The position numbers and the translations under genes were made by a program. Below, piece after piece: positions 19,425-28,518 of a stretch of DNA of 64,000 bases. The notes beneath the pieces were generated by a model that was given only the letters and a program-made list of their open reading frames with translations, searched no databases and was not told the DNA's origin. The stretch spans positions 1-64,000 of the forward strand of contig CAZCST010000030.1 in the NCBI GenBank assembly GCA_964501365.1, in the 5' to 3' direction. The stretch's first letter is position 1. Every line of letters starts with the position of its first letter. The stretch is from CAZAMB01 sp964501365 (GTDB taxonomy: Bacteria; Planctomycetota; Phycisphaerae; UBA1845).

Positions 19425-20447
19425 TTACGTTATGGGTGCAACAAACGGCAACCCGGCGACGACAGCCGTCGCAACGGTCTCACCCCAGCGAACTTGAAGC
19501 GCCGTTCCGGGGGTCGCCGAACTGGCCTTGACATAGGCAAGCGCGATCGGCGCGTTCAGTGCCACACTGTGGCACGCGCTGGTAATTTTTCCCACGACAG
19601 CGCCGGCCTCCGCAATGACCTCCGCTCCTGTCGGCGGGACCGCCCCGCCCGATACTCTCAAGCCGCTCAGCAATTTGGCCACAACTTTTCGAGCCCTCAT
19701 CCGCTCGACGATTTCCTGCCCAAGATAGCAGCCCTTCTGAAAGCTGACCGCCCGCTCAAGCTGCCGTGTTTCGGCGGAAAGGACATCGTCCGTAATCTCC
19801 GCACCGGGCCACGGGATGCCCGACTCCACCCGGCAAATCTGCACGACTTCGTCGTCAACTGCAATTGCAGGCGCCGGCCGGTTCGATCTTTTCATTTCGG
19901 CCTCCATGGCGGCCGCCACAGCTACGGGTATGAACAAATCTGCAGCAAAAACACCACAGAAGTCATTTCGCATCACTTCGATCTTCGACCTGGCAAATTC
20001 AATGGTGGTCATCGAAACAGCCGGCATCGCGCCCGCGTGTCCTGCCCCGAACTCCGCAAGCAATTCCTTTGCCCATTCTCCCGCCAGCGCGACGCGCACG
20101 AATCCGCCGCTCCGATCCGCCAGACGCACATCCTCCATGATGATGTATTTGTTGAAATGCGCGAGAGCAGCCGGCAGAAATCGACGGTCGATGTCGAGCC
20201 AGATGGACTCCGCACGAACCACGATGTTGAGATCAAAGAGAATCCGCCCCTGAACATTGAGCACGAACGCGTAGTTGCCCTCGTCGCGACTCAGGGTCTT
20301 GACCTGGTTGGTGGTGAGATTGTGGGCCCACGCGACGCGATCCTTGCCAGTGACTTCGATGAGCGCACGATACGACCGATCGATCCACGCCGGTCCGGCA
20401 TGGATGGCCGCATATTGCTGTTTCACTACATCAGCCGTCAGAGTCAC
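19425..20447 (-). CDS. ygfZ: Folate-binding protein YgfZ / GcvT-like
   Basis: A 340-residue protein with the YgfZ signature KGCYLGQEIVERM and earlier GcvT-fold segments (RVAWAHNLTTNQVKTL, GRILFDLNIV). YgfZ (IbaG/COG0354) proteins bind tetrahydrofolate and assist synthesis or repair of some Fe-S clusters. Aconitase, an Fe-S enzyme, is encoded 5 kb away, and an Mrp-type Fe-S carrier at 54 kb. The start is GTG. It is upstream of the SDR gene on the same strand. It lacks the length of a GcvT aminomethyltransferase and has the Cys-containing signature, so YgfZ is preferred. Confidence 0.88.
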   Translation of the reverse strand: MTLTADVVKQQYAAIHAGPAWIDRSYRALIEVTGKDRVAWAHNLTTNQVKTLSRDEGNYAFVLNVQGRILFDLNIVVRAESIWLDIDRRFLPAALAHFNKYIIMEDVRLADRSGGFVRVALAGEWAKELLAEFGAGHAGAMPAVSMTTIEFARSKIEVMRNDFCGVFAADLFIPVAVAAAMEAEMKRSNRPAPAIAVDDEVVQICRVESGIPWPGAEITDDVLSAETRQLERAVSFQKGCYLGQEIVERMRARKVVAKLLSGLRVSGGAVPPTGAEVIAEAGAVVGKITSACHSVALNAPIALAYVKASSATPGTALQVRWGETVATAVVAGLPFVAPIT

Positions 20448-20533
20448 GCACGCATTGTACGCGAATCAAGCCGGACAGGCGCAGCCCCAAAGCCCACTAT
20501 TCATGAGCGTGGCACAAACACACAAATGCATCG

Positions 20534-22150
20534 TTAGCCGGGGTCCAGTAGATACAGGTCGCCCTGGCGCCGCCATGTACCTGTCAGGGAGTGGGTCGTT
20601 GGATGATCCCTATCATGGGGGACGAGCACAATTCGTCGACCGGCCGCAGCCGCCTCTTCGAAATCACGCGGATCTAGCTCAGCCACCACCGCCGTTTTGT
20701 TCCTCGCATCCCGGAGTACCTGGTAACGAACTGCAAACTCGGCCATGTGATCTTCAACGATGATCACGCCGGTTTCGCCTGCAAGCTCAACAGCCTCCCG
20801 GCTCATTCGGTCCGCCGAACGCTCCGACACCGACCAGGGGTGGAAGAGATAGGCATAATCGTCCCGGTAAGGCTTGTTACGCTTAAAGAACTCCAGGGCG
20901 TCGAATCGCCGAAGGAGGGTGGGGACCATTGCGTAAACAACCGGAGTTGCAAGGATCACCGCCCAGGCGACAACCATCACAGTCCTGCGAAATGGCATGG
21001 ATTGGCGTTGAGGATTGGTCCATTGCGCGAACCCGGCGCCAGCGAACAGACAGAGGAACAGGTAAGTCGAAAGAAAGAAATAATGCTGATCGGGGACGGA
21101 ATATCGAAACGCAAACAGGGCATGAACCGCCAGACCGACAAGCAGCATCCGATACACGTTCGCGTCGTTGCACTGACGACGGACTGCACTCAGGCCGCAG
21201 ATGGCGGCCGGCAGGAAAAGATTCGGAAAGTTCAGCAGGACGAATCCCGCGGAAATCGCCATCGACCGCATGGAAATGGATGTGCTAAGCACCTTGTCGC
21301 CAAATGCCCTCCCAAACAACGCTGAACGCAAGGTCTCATTCCATTCGCCCGAACGCAGCCCTTCACTCATAACCAGAAAGAGATATGGCGAGGAGCCCAC
21401 CAACCAGAGCGAGACTCCATACAATAAAAATCGGTAACGAATAACGCCGTGTTTCAAGCCCCACAGCGCAGCAACCCCCAACATAGGCAACGTCAGAAGT
21501 GCAAGGTTGTGATTGGCGAGTGAAAGACCATTGAAAAACAACATGCCCAGAAACGCCAGGGCTTGCTTTCGATCAGAGCGCGTCCCCCTGCTGGTCGTTT
21601 CGGATTGGGCTGCTTGATCGTCAATGGTCGGTTTGACAAATAGGATCAGGCACCAGCATTGCGCTGCGAGCAATGCGGCGGTGAGCGTGTACGTTTCCGC
21701 GATCGTCGCAAGCTGCCAGAACGTGTTGGCGACTGCCAGCGACGCCGCGACAAGCAGGGCAACCGGTCGATTGCCGGTGAGCGTCATGACGCAGCCAAAG
21801 AGATTCGCCACCGCAAACGCGGCCGCCGCCGAACTGATCAACGTAATGGCGAAGGCCGGTTCAACGAGGCCAGGCCAGATCACACATCGACTCAGCCAAT
21901 AATGAAGCGGGTGCGTCAGTGCCAGCCCCAAAGGGTTGACCGACTCTCCCATCACGCTGCGCAATATGAAATAGCCCGAATCCTGCCACTGCGCTCCACG
22001 ATTGGCCGTCAAACCATAGAGAAACATGCCCCCCGCAAGGCAGGCAAGCCAGCCCGGCCAGATTCGATTTCGAGTTGCCTCAGGAATGACCCATCCTCCG
22101 CCCATGCATCCAACGACTGCAACCAACACGATAATGTCGGCACGAGTCAT
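20534..22150 (-). CDS. Polytopic membrane protein, DUF2723 / GT-C glycosyltransferase-like
   Basis: A 538-residue protein starting at ATG 22150 (MTRADIIVLVAVVGC). It has about ten to twelve hydrophobic segments and a periplasmic C-terminal part of about 120 residues. Near the N-terminus, WQDSGYFILRSVMG followed by LALTHPLHYWLSR resembles the 'D.gE......lg..HPPG.PLY' block of DUF2723 proteins, which belong with GT-C mannosyltransferase-like enzymes. The predicted role is transfer of a lipid-linked sugar to a lipid or protein on the outer face of the cytoplasmic membrane; no direct evidence is present. An open frame upstream, 22151-22663, is antisense to the HAD gene and is not part of this protein. 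Confidence 0.75.
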   Translation of the reverse strand: MTRADIIVLVAVVGCMGGGWVIPEATRNRIWPGWLACLAGGMFLYGLTANRGAQWQDSGYFILRSVMGESVNPLGLALTHPLHYWLSRCVIWPGLVEPAFAITLISSAAAAFAVANLFGCVMTLTGNRPVALLVAASLAVANTFWQLATIAETYTLTAALLAAQCWCLILFVKPTIDDQAAQSETTSRGTRSDRKQALAFLGMLFFNGLSLANHNLALLTLPMLGVAALWGLKHGVIRYRFLLYGVSLWLVGSSPYLFLVMSEGLRSGEWNETLRSALFGRAFGDKVLSTSISMRSMAISAGFVLLNFPNLFLPAAICGLSAVRRQCNDANVYRMLLVGLAVHALFAFRYSVPDQHYFFLSTYLFLCLFAGAGFAQWTNPQRQSMPFRRTVMVVAWAVILATPVVYAMVPTLLRRFDALEFFKRNKPYRDDYAYLFHPWSVSERSADRMSREAVELAGETGVIIVEDHMAEFAVRYQVLRDARNKTAVVAELDPRDFEEAAAAGRRIVLVPHDRDHPTTHSLTGTWRRQGDLYLLDPG

Positions 22151-22207
22151 TCGACAACGTAACTCGATTCGTGCTACAACCCGGAATCCCTGACAAAGGA
22201 GATCATT

Positions 22208-22882
22208 GTGGTGAAAAATCGGCAGAATTGGGGTGTCATCTTTGACATGGACGGTGTCCTGGTCGATTCCGCGCCGGCCCATTTCGAAAGCTGGCAGATC
22301 CTGGCGCGCGAGGAGCGCATCACCATCAAGCGAGAGCAATTCGATGGGGCGATCGGGCGAAAAAGCAAAGACATCATTCCCCTGTTTTTTGGACCCGTTT
22401 CGCCGGATCGCCTGTTGGACATCGACCAGCGGAAGGAAGCCATTTATCGCGATCTGGTTCGCGCCCGGGTACCTGCCGTGGAGGGCGCAGCGAACCTCGT
22501 TGCTGCATTGGCGGCTGACGGGATTCCGCTGGCCATCGGATCGGCCGGCCCACGTCCCAATATCGAAATGGTTCTCCAGGCCATGGGCGTGGCCCGATGT
22601 TTCGAAGCGATTGTCAGCGGCGAGGATGCGGCGCGGGGAAAGCCCGATCCCCAGGTCTTTCAACTGGCCTGTGGGCGATTGCGATTACCACCGGCTCGCT
22701 GCGTGGTCATCGAGGATGCGACTGCGGGGGTGGCCGCGGCCAGGGCGGCGGGGACAAGGGTGGCAGCCGTGATGATGCACTACGATGAACCGACGCTCAC
22801 GGAGGCGGGCGCCGACCTCGTCGTGCCCCGGCTGCGGGATTTGACGGTGACGCGACTCAAGGCGCTCGTAGCTGACACTTGA
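22208..22882 (+). CDS. HAD-superfamily phosphatase / beta-phosphoglucomutase-like
   Basis: A 224-residue protein with a GTG start and AAAGGAGA upstream. Motif I is GVIFDMDGVLVDS (Asp nucleophile D13, Asp15), motif II IGSAG, motif III GKPDPQVF, and motif IV VVIEDATAGVAAARAAG. The cap inserts after motif I, as in subclass I HAD enzymes such as beta-phosphoglucomutase and phosphoglycolate phosphatase. The substrate is a small phosphate ester that cannot be identified. It is divergent from the DUF2723-like gene, with 57 bp between them, so the promoters overlap or lie close. Confidence 0.9.
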   Translation: MVKNRQNWGVIFDMDGVLVDSAPAHFESWQILAREERITIKREQFDGAIGRKSKDIIPLFFGPVSPDRLLDIDQRKEAIYRDLVRARVPAVEGAANLVAALAADGIPLAIGSAGPRPNIEMVLQAMGVARCFEAIVSGEDAARGKPDPQVFQLACGRLRLPPARCVVIEDATAGVAAARAAGTRVAAVMMHYDEPTLTEAGADLVVPRLRDLTVTRLKALVADT

Positions 22883-22928
22883 AGACTACAGGCGACCCAT
22901 GAAAACAAAGTGCCAACGACTGGCACTT

Positions 22929-24002
22929 TCAGGCAGGCGGGACGGTCACCGCGTTTTCCGATACAGAGTGCACGGATTCCCCTCCAGAGCGGCCTGCGAG
23001 TTCCACCGCAAGCCGGATGGCTGCCTTCATGCTCCCGGGATCGGCCACGTTCGTCCCCGCAATGTCGAAGGCGGTGCCGTGGTCCACGCTGGTGCGAACT
23101 ATTGGGAGGCCCAGCGTCAGATTCACGGCAGAATCGAACGCCAGCATTTTGATGGGGATGAGGCCCTGGTCGTGATACATCGCCACAACGCCGTCGAAAC
23201 GCAGCCGCCGAAAATTGGCGAAGAACGAATCAGCGGGAAACGGCCCCTCGACGTGAATTCCATGCTGCGAAGCCATCTGCATCGCCGGCCCAATCACGCG
23301 ACGCTCTTCATCGCCGAATCGGCCCTCTTCCCCGGCGTGAGGGTTCAACCCGAGAACCGCGATGCGCGGCGACTCAACACCAAACCAGCGAATCAGCGCT
23401 TCATGCAAAAGATCGATCGGTTGGAACACAGCTCCGATCGAAAGTCTGTCTCGCAGTTCCATAATCCCCACGTGCACGGTGGCCAGTGCGAGGCGCAATC
23501 CACCTCCCACAAATGCCATCGAATACCGCCGGGTGTGAAACGCATCGCCGAGCTTGTCCGTGTGCCCGGCAAACTTCGAACCGGCCATTTGCCAGCTCAC
23601 CTTGTGAATCGGACCGGTCACGATGGCGTCAACGTGCCCGCGTCTGGCCGCCTCGATGGCTGCGTCAAAAAACTGAAGGGAACACTTTCCGCCCTCGGTC
23701 GTGGGCCGGGCCGTCAACCATAATCCCGCGGGATATTCGCAGTGATCAACCAACACGACGCCGCTATCGACGCGCGACGAGTCCTCTGCCGGCACGCGAA
23801 ACCAGTACGGGCGAATCGAGGCCGCATCCGCCGCGGCATTCAGCACGTCGTCGATGCCGTAAATGACAAATCGCCCCAATCGACGGATGTCTGGATCGGC
23901 CAGAGCCTTCACAATAACTTCGGCGCCAATACCGCATGGGTCGCCCATGCTGATACCGATCAGCGGACGCGGAGCGGAGATTGGCTCGATCGGTCCGTTC
24001 AT
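22929..24002 (-). CDS. pdxA: 4-hydroxythreonine-4-phosphate dehydrogenase
   Basis: A 357-residue PdxA. It oxidises 4-phosphohydroxy-L-threonine in the DXP-dependent branch of vitamin B6 synthesis. Recognisable blocks are IGISMGDPCGIGAEV, VTGPIHKVSW, FAGHTDKLGD (the TEFL/HTE loop region), and VAMYHDQGLIPIKML with the metal-binding His-Asp, followed by LPIVRTSVDHGTAFDIAG. The motif DPCGIGAE replaces the more usual DPAGIGPE. Its ATG overlaps the ribE stop by 4 nt (ATGA), so translation of the two genes is probably coupled. Confidence 0.96.
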   Translation of the reverse strand: MNGPIEPISAPRPLIGISMGDPCGIGAEVIVKALADPDIRRLGRFVIYGIDDVLNAAADAASIRPYWFRVPAEDSSRVDSGVVLVDHCEYPAGLWLTARPTTEGGKCSLQFFDAAIEAARRGHVDAIVTGPIHKVSWQMAGSKFAGHTDKLGDAFHTRRYSMAFVGGGLRLALATVHVGIMELRDRLSIGAVFQPIDLLHEALIRWFGVESPRIAVLGLNPHAGEEGRFGDEERRVIGPAMQMASQHGIHVEGPFPADSFFANFRRLRFDGVVAMYHDQGLIPIKMLAFDSAVNLTLGLPIVRTSVDHGTAFDIAGTNVADPGSMKAAIRLAVELAGRSGGESVHSVSENAVTVPPA

Positions 24003-24685
24003 GTCGTAACCTGCATCTGAGTCAATCCAAGAATTTGATCCCGCAATGCGGAACTTGAGAGTCGCGCTCCGAAAGGTTGACCATCGGCAGAACCGACAAG
24101 CTGCTGAAGGTAGTGGACAATCGTCCGCACCATCACGTCGGACTCGATGTTGACTGTATCGCCGGCCTTGAGTCGACCGAGCGTCGTCCGATCCAGCGTA
24201 GTGGGGATCAGCGCCACGTCGAAATATCCGTTGTCAATCGCCGCGACCGTCAGCGATACGCCGTCAATCGCAACCGAACCCTTGGGAACAATGTAGGAAA
24301 TCAGATGCCCTTGCGGGCGAAGCCAGACGACGTATTCGCTTTCGGTAGAGAGGATTCGATGAACAGTGGCCGTTCCATCCACGTGACCTTGCACGAAGTG
24401 CCCGTCCAATCGATCGCCGATACGAAGTGACGGTTCGAGATTGACGCCATCACCCGATTGAAGTCCGCCAAGCGTCGTTTTCTCGAGGGTTTCGTGGATG
24501 ACGTCGAATTCGATAAGTCCGGCTTTTACATCGGCGACAGTCAGGCATACTCCACTGACGCTGATGCTGTCGCCGAGCCTTGCGTGTTGCGAAATTTCAC
24601 CGGCCTCGACGCACAGGCGCATTCCTCCCGCGTGCTTGCGCACGTCGGAAACAACTCCTGAACATTGAACAATTCCGGTGAACAT
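23999..24685 (-). CDS. ribE: Riboflavin synthase alpha chain
   Basis: About 228 residues from MFTGIVQCSGVV, the nearly invariant N-terminus of the family; an ATG four codons upstream (24697) is also possible. It has the two tandem lumazine-binding barrels: GDSISVSGVCLTV with HETLEKTTLG, and GSVAIDGVSLTV with PTTLDRTTLG, and the LDGHFVQGHVDG segment. It dismutates two 6,7-dimethyl-8-ribityllumazine molecules to riboflavin. The stop overlaps the pdxA start. No other rib genes are adjacent, and no FMN riboswitch could be recognised in the upstream 300 bp. Confidence 0.95.
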   Translation of the reverse strand: MFTGIVQCSGVVSDVRKHAGGMRLCVEAGEISQHARLGDSISVSGVCLTVADVKAGLIEFDVIHETLEKTTLGGLQSGDGVNLEPSLRIGDRLDGHFVQGHVDGTATVHRILSTESEYVVWLRPQGHLISYIVPKGSVAIDGVSLTVAAIDNGYFDVALIPTTLDRTTLGRLKAGDTVNIESDVMVRTIVHYLQQLVGSADGQPFGARLSSSALRDQILGLTQMQVTT

Positions 24686-25007
24686 CAGCTCGCTCATCCT
24701 TCGGCGTCAAAATACTCCAACGCAGTAGATCGATAAGTATATTCCTGAGCGCACCTCGAAACCAGCGGCTTGCAAAAACAGGCCCGTAGCCATGAAGTCG
24801 AAGATCCGTATGTGGCAGAGGGCGGTTGTCAGCGCGGAATCGTGCTAACGAGGGCTCCTGCATAGGGAGCGTCCCAAAATCCCTATCTCTCTCAGCGAGC
24901 GAGCGAGGTGAAAGCGACGACTCCCGAAATCCATGAATAATTTTCCAGTGTAAAGGCGGGGCTATGAATGTCGAGACAAAGTTTTGTTTTCAGGGGGTTC
25001 GACACGT
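24686..25007. other. Intergenic region between ribE start and GNAT stop
   Basis: About 320 bp. The segment CTCAGCGAGCGAGCGAGG (around 24894-24912) is a short GAGC repeat. No coding frame, riboswitch or terminator could be supported. It should hold the ribE-pdxA promoter. Confidence 0.4.
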
Positions 25008-25526
25008 TTAGACCAGGACCATCAGGTGCTCGGATATCGACTCGCCAGCGGGATCCACGAAATCCTCCGTGGCCAATTCCTTAAAACCGCACTTTTTGAG
25101 GACGCGAATAGAGCCGCGATTGTGACAGGCTACTCGCGCGTGAAGTGGTCGGCTTGTTTCGATTTTCAGAAATTGGGCGACTGCCGCCGACGCGATTCCC
25201 CGCCCCCAGAATTCCCTGCCAATCCAGTAGCCAAGGAGTCGCTGGTCCGCGCGGTCAAAGCTCACGACGTTGCCCGCCAATTCACCATGGACGACAACCG
25301 CCTTGGTGATGACTGCCTTATCCGCGAGGATGTTGAGCCAGTGCACCATGAACGCATCGCGGTCGCGGGAGGCAAAGGCGGCCATCCGGCAGGCGTCAGG
25401 GTCTCGCTGATGCTCGAACAAAACGGGGAGGTCCGATTCGACGACGTTGCGCAGGAGAATCGCTTTGGCATCGAACGCGCACATGGCGACCATGTTCAAA
25501 ACGGTGCATCTGGATGCATCATTCAA
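25008..25526 (-). CDS. GNAT-family N-acetyltransferase (RimJ/RimL-like)
   Basis: A 172-residue protein with the pattern of a GNAT enzyme: ILLRNVVESDLPVLFEHQRD at the N-terminus, VSFDRADQRLLGYWIGREFW, the acetyl-CoA loop GRGIASAAV, and NRGSIRVLKKCGFKE near the end. RimJ/RimL-like members acetylate N-terminal amines of proteins or small amines. The first residues MNDASRC are unusual, and a later start is possible. Its ATG overlaps the acnA stop by 4 nt, so it is cotranscribed with aconitase, an association whose meaning is unclear. Confidence 0.86.
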   Translation of the reverse strand: MNDASRCTVLNMVAMCAFDAKAILLRNVVESDLPVLFEHQRDPDACRMAAFASRDRDAFMVHWLNILADKAVITKAVVVHGELAGNVVSFDRADQRLLGYWIGREFWGRGIASAAVAQFLKIETSRPLHARVACHNRGSIRVLKKCGFKELATEDFVDPAGESISEHLMVLV

Positions 25527-28294
25527 CTCTGCGCAGACCCGCCGCCCGCCAGTTTTCTCAGGACAAAGGGCAGGATTCCTCCGTTGCGGAAGTAGCTTAG
25601 TTCAACCTCAGTGTCGATGCGCGAGACCAGCGTGATCTTGCGCAGTGGAGCGCCCTTTGCATCGCGAAGCTGGACCTCAATTTCCTGTCGCGGTTTGAGC
25701 GTGGCGGCCACGTTGGGAAAATCGAAAATCTCCTCGCCGGTGAGATTGAGCGTCGTGCGAGATTCACCTGGGCGGAACTCCAGCGGCCAGACGCCCATGC
25801 CCACCAGATTGCTGCGGTGAATACGTTCAAAGCTTTCAGCGATGGCGGCTTTCACACCAAGAAGCATTGTTCCCTTTGCGGCCCAGTCGCGCGACGAACC
25901 CGTTCCGTACTCCTTACCGGCAATGACCAGAAGCGCCGTGCCGAGTTGTTTGTATTTCATCGCCGCGTCGAAAATCGACATTCGTTCGCCCGTTGGCAAG
26001 AAGGTGGTCACCCCCCCTTCCGTTCCCGGCGCGATTAGATTCTTCAGGCGAATATTCGCAAACGTCCCTCGCGTCATCACTCGATCGTTTCCGCGTCGGG
26101 CGCCGTAGCTGTTGAAGTCCTTGGGCTGCACCCCGTGTTCCATCAGATACTTGCCCGCCGGCGAATCTACTTTGATCGATCCCGCAGGCGAGATGTGGTC
26201 GGTGGTGACTGAGTCGCCCACCATCACAAGCACGCGAGCTGCCGTGATCGCCGGCAACGGCGGAACCGCCATGGACAATCCCTCGAAGAACGGTGGATTC
26301 TGAATATAGGTGCTTGATTCATCCCATCGATAGGTGTCGCTGGTCGTTCCCGTAATCTTGTTCCAACGCTCGTTGCCGGTAAACACATTGCCGTATTGCG
26401 TTTTGAACTTGTCGGCGGTGACGGACTTCGCAATCGCGGCGTCAATCTCCGCACGGGTCGGCCAAACGTCGCGCAAATACACCGGCTTGGAGTCCTTCGA
26501 CCACCCCAGTGGCTCATGATTCAAATCGGTGTGCGCCGTTCCCGCGATCGCGTAGGCCACCACAAGCGGCGGCGAGGCCAGGTAATTGGCCTTCACCTGC
26601 GGATGAACACGGCCTTCAAAATTACGATTGCCGCTGAGCACCGCCGATACCACGAGGTCGCCCTTGGTCACGGCGGCGGCCACTTCGTCGGGCAGCGGAC
26701 CACTGTTGCCGATGCACGTCGTGCAGCCGTAACCGACGGTGTGGAAGCCGAGCTTTTCGAGGTACGGAGTCAGGCCTGCGTCACGGAGATATTCGGTCAC
26801 GACGCGCGAGCCGGGGGCCAGGCTGGTCTTTACATACGGGCGCACGCCGAGCCCCTTTTCGACCGCCTTTTTCGCCAGCAATCCGGCGGCCACCATCACC
26901 GACGGATTCGATGTATTCGTGCAGCTCGTAATCGCAGCAATGACCACCGACCCGTGCCGCACCGTGTCGCCGTCGACAGACATCGGTCGCTCGGTCCCGG
27001 GCACAATGGCAGGTGTAGGCTGACAGGAAGCTTTCGGCTTTCCACCCTCGCCAACCAGCCGCCCCACTTCCGACGCCTTTGGATCAGGCTCAAGCTTGTC
27101 GCGGAATGCACCAACGAATGACTCCCAAACTTTGGAAAGCGGCACGCGATCCTGCGGACGCTTCGGCCCGGCCAGGCTCGGCTCCACAGCCGAAAGGTCG
27201 AGCGAAAGCGTTTCGGTGAATTTGGGCTCCGGCGTGGTGTCGGTGCGGAAAAGCCCCTGCTCCTTGGAATACCGTTCGACCAGGTCGATGAGCTCTTCGG
27301 GCCGTCCAGTCCGGCGGAGGTACACCAGCGTTTCAGCATCGACCGGGAAGAACCCCATCGTCGCCCCATATTCGGGAGCCATGTTGGCGATCGTCGCGCG
27401 ATCGGCGAGACCCAGGCTGGCCATTCCTTCGCCGCAGAATTCCACAAACTTGTTGACCACCCCCTTCTTACGAAGCATTTCGGTCACGGTGAGCACGAGA
27501 TCAGTGGCTGTCGCCCCTTCGCGAAGCTGACCGCTGAGACGGAAACCGATCACTTCGGGAAGCTGCATATAGTACGGCTGGCCCAGCATGACGGCCTCCG
27601 CCTCGATGCCACCCACGCCCCAGCCGACGACTCCGAGGCCGTTGATCATCGTAGTGTGACTGTCGGTGCCCACGAGACTGTCCGGAAATGCCGTGACTGT
27701 GCCCTTGGAATCCTTGCGGCCCACCACCGGCGCGAGATATTCCAGATTCACCTGATGAACGATGCCTGTGGCCGGCGGAACAACGCGGAAATTATTGAAA
27801 GCGTTCTGACCCCAGCGAAGAAACTGGTAGCGTTCCAGGTTGCGAGAAAACTCAAGGTCCGAGTTGACTCCCAACGCGTTCAACGAAGCGAATGCATCGA
27901 CTTGAACGGAATGATCAATGACCAGATCGACCGGGGCGAGCGGATTGATTTTCTTCGGGTCGCCGCCGAGACGCTTCAGCGCATCGCGCATGGCCGCAAG
28001 GTCCACGACGCAGGGAACGCCCGTAAAGTCCTGAAGCAGCACGCGGGCGGGAACAAACGGAATTTCTCGCTGGCTGAGCAGCTTGGGGTTCCACCCGGCG
28101 ACAAGTCGCACGTCCTCTTCTTTCACGGCGAAGCCATCGACGTTGCGCAGAACGCTTTCCAGCAACACCTTGATACTGAACGGAAGGCCGCCAATCCCGC
28201 TTACGCCCTGCTGCTCCAGCTTGGACAGACTGAAAACTCGCACCTGACCTGCTTTTGTTTGAATCGTTGTTTGAACATCACCCGCCATGGACAT
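25523..28294 (-). CDS. acnA: Aconitate hydratase A
   Basis: A 923-residue aconitase A/IRP-type enzyme, close to the usual 890-930. The 4Fe-4S ligands lie in SCTNTSNPSVM and YGCTTCIGNSG. Other blocks are GTDSHTTMINGLGVVGWGVG, RNFEGRVHPQ, DSVTTDHISPAG and EYGTGSSRDWAAKG in the C-terminal swivel domain. It isomerises citrate and isocitrate in the TCA cycle. Start ATG at 28294. It is followed directly by the GNAT gene and is divergent from the ABC permease cluster, with about 225 bp between. Confidence 0.98.
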   Translation of the reverse strand: MSMAGDVQTTIQTKAGQVRVFSLSKLEQQGVSGIGGLPFSIKVLLESVLRNVDGFAVKEEDVRLVAGWNPKLLSQREIPFVPARVLLQDFTGVPCVVDLAAMRDALKRLGGDPKKINPLAPVDLVIDHSVQVDAFASLNALGVNSDLEFSRNLERYQFLRWGQNAFNNFRVVPPATGIVHQVNLEYLAPVVGRKDSKGTVTAFPDSLVGTDSHTTMINGLGVVGWGVGGIEAEAVMLGQPYYMQLPEVIGFRLSGQLREGATATDLVLTVTEMLRKKGVVNKFVEFCGEGMASLGLADRATIANMAPEYGATMGFFPVDAETLVYLRRTGRPEELIDLVERYSKEQGLFRTDTTPEPKFTETLSLDLSAVEPSLAGPKRPQDRVPLSKVWESFVGAFRDKLEPDPKASEVGRLVGEGGKPKASCQPTPAIVPGTERPMSVDGDTVRHGSVVIAAITSCTNTSNPSVMVAAGLLAKKAVEKGLGVRPYVKTSLAPGSRVVTEYLRDAGLTPYLEKLGFHTVGYGCTTCIGNSGPLPDEVAAAVTKGDLVVSAVLSGNRNFEGRVHPQVKANYLASPPLVVAYAIAGTAHTDLNHEPLGWSKDSKPVYLRDVWPTRAEIDAAIAKSVTADKFKTQYGNVFTGNERWNKITGTTSDTYRWDESSTYIQNPPFFEGLSMAVPPLPAITAARVLVMVGDSVTTDHISPAGSIKVDSPAGKYLMEHGVQPKDFNSYGARRGNDRVMTRGTFANIRLKNLIAPGTEGGVTTFLPTGERMSIFDAAMKYKQLGTALLVIAGKEYGTGSSRDWAAKGTMLLGVKAAIAESFERIHRSNLVGMGVWPLEFRPGESRTTLNLTGEEIFDFPNVAATLKPRQEIEVQLRDAKGAPLRKITLVSRIDTEVELSYFRNGGILPFVLRKLAGGGSAQS

Positions 28295-28378
28295 CTCGCA
28301 TACTCCTAACCACGACCAAAATTATCGAGCTACGATTATACCGGAAAATGGCGATTGAATCACGGGCGATGGTTCTCA

Positions 28379-28415
28379 GCCCCCAATGGGGCGACGGAGC
28401 GTAGCCGGTGGCGCA
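28379..28415. repeat. Palindromic repeat element with GTAGCC tail (copy 1)
   Basis: GCCCCCAATGGGGCG at 28379-28393 is a palindrome, followed about 8 nt later by GTAGCCGGTGGCGC. A relative with GGCCCCGAATGGGGCC and then GTAGCCACGGGTGGAGC lies at 48416-48453. It sits in the acnA/permease intergenic gap. Confidence 0.6.
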
Positions 28416-28518
28416 ACCTCCCGGAATTCCAGCAACCAGCCGTCGCCATTCGCTGCACATGAAGGGATCCGAATCATGCCGTTAGCGGCAGGCGCAAACC
28501 CGGCGTATATTAGGGCTC

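Noticed and set aside
22151..22663. N-terminal extension of the DUF2723-like frame
   Set aside because: This stretch is antisense to the HAD gene and lacks any membrane helix. The natural start is the ATG at 22150.
24686..25007. FMN riboswitch upstream of ribE
   Set aside because: The conserved RFN core segments could not be found by eye in the 320 bp upstream.
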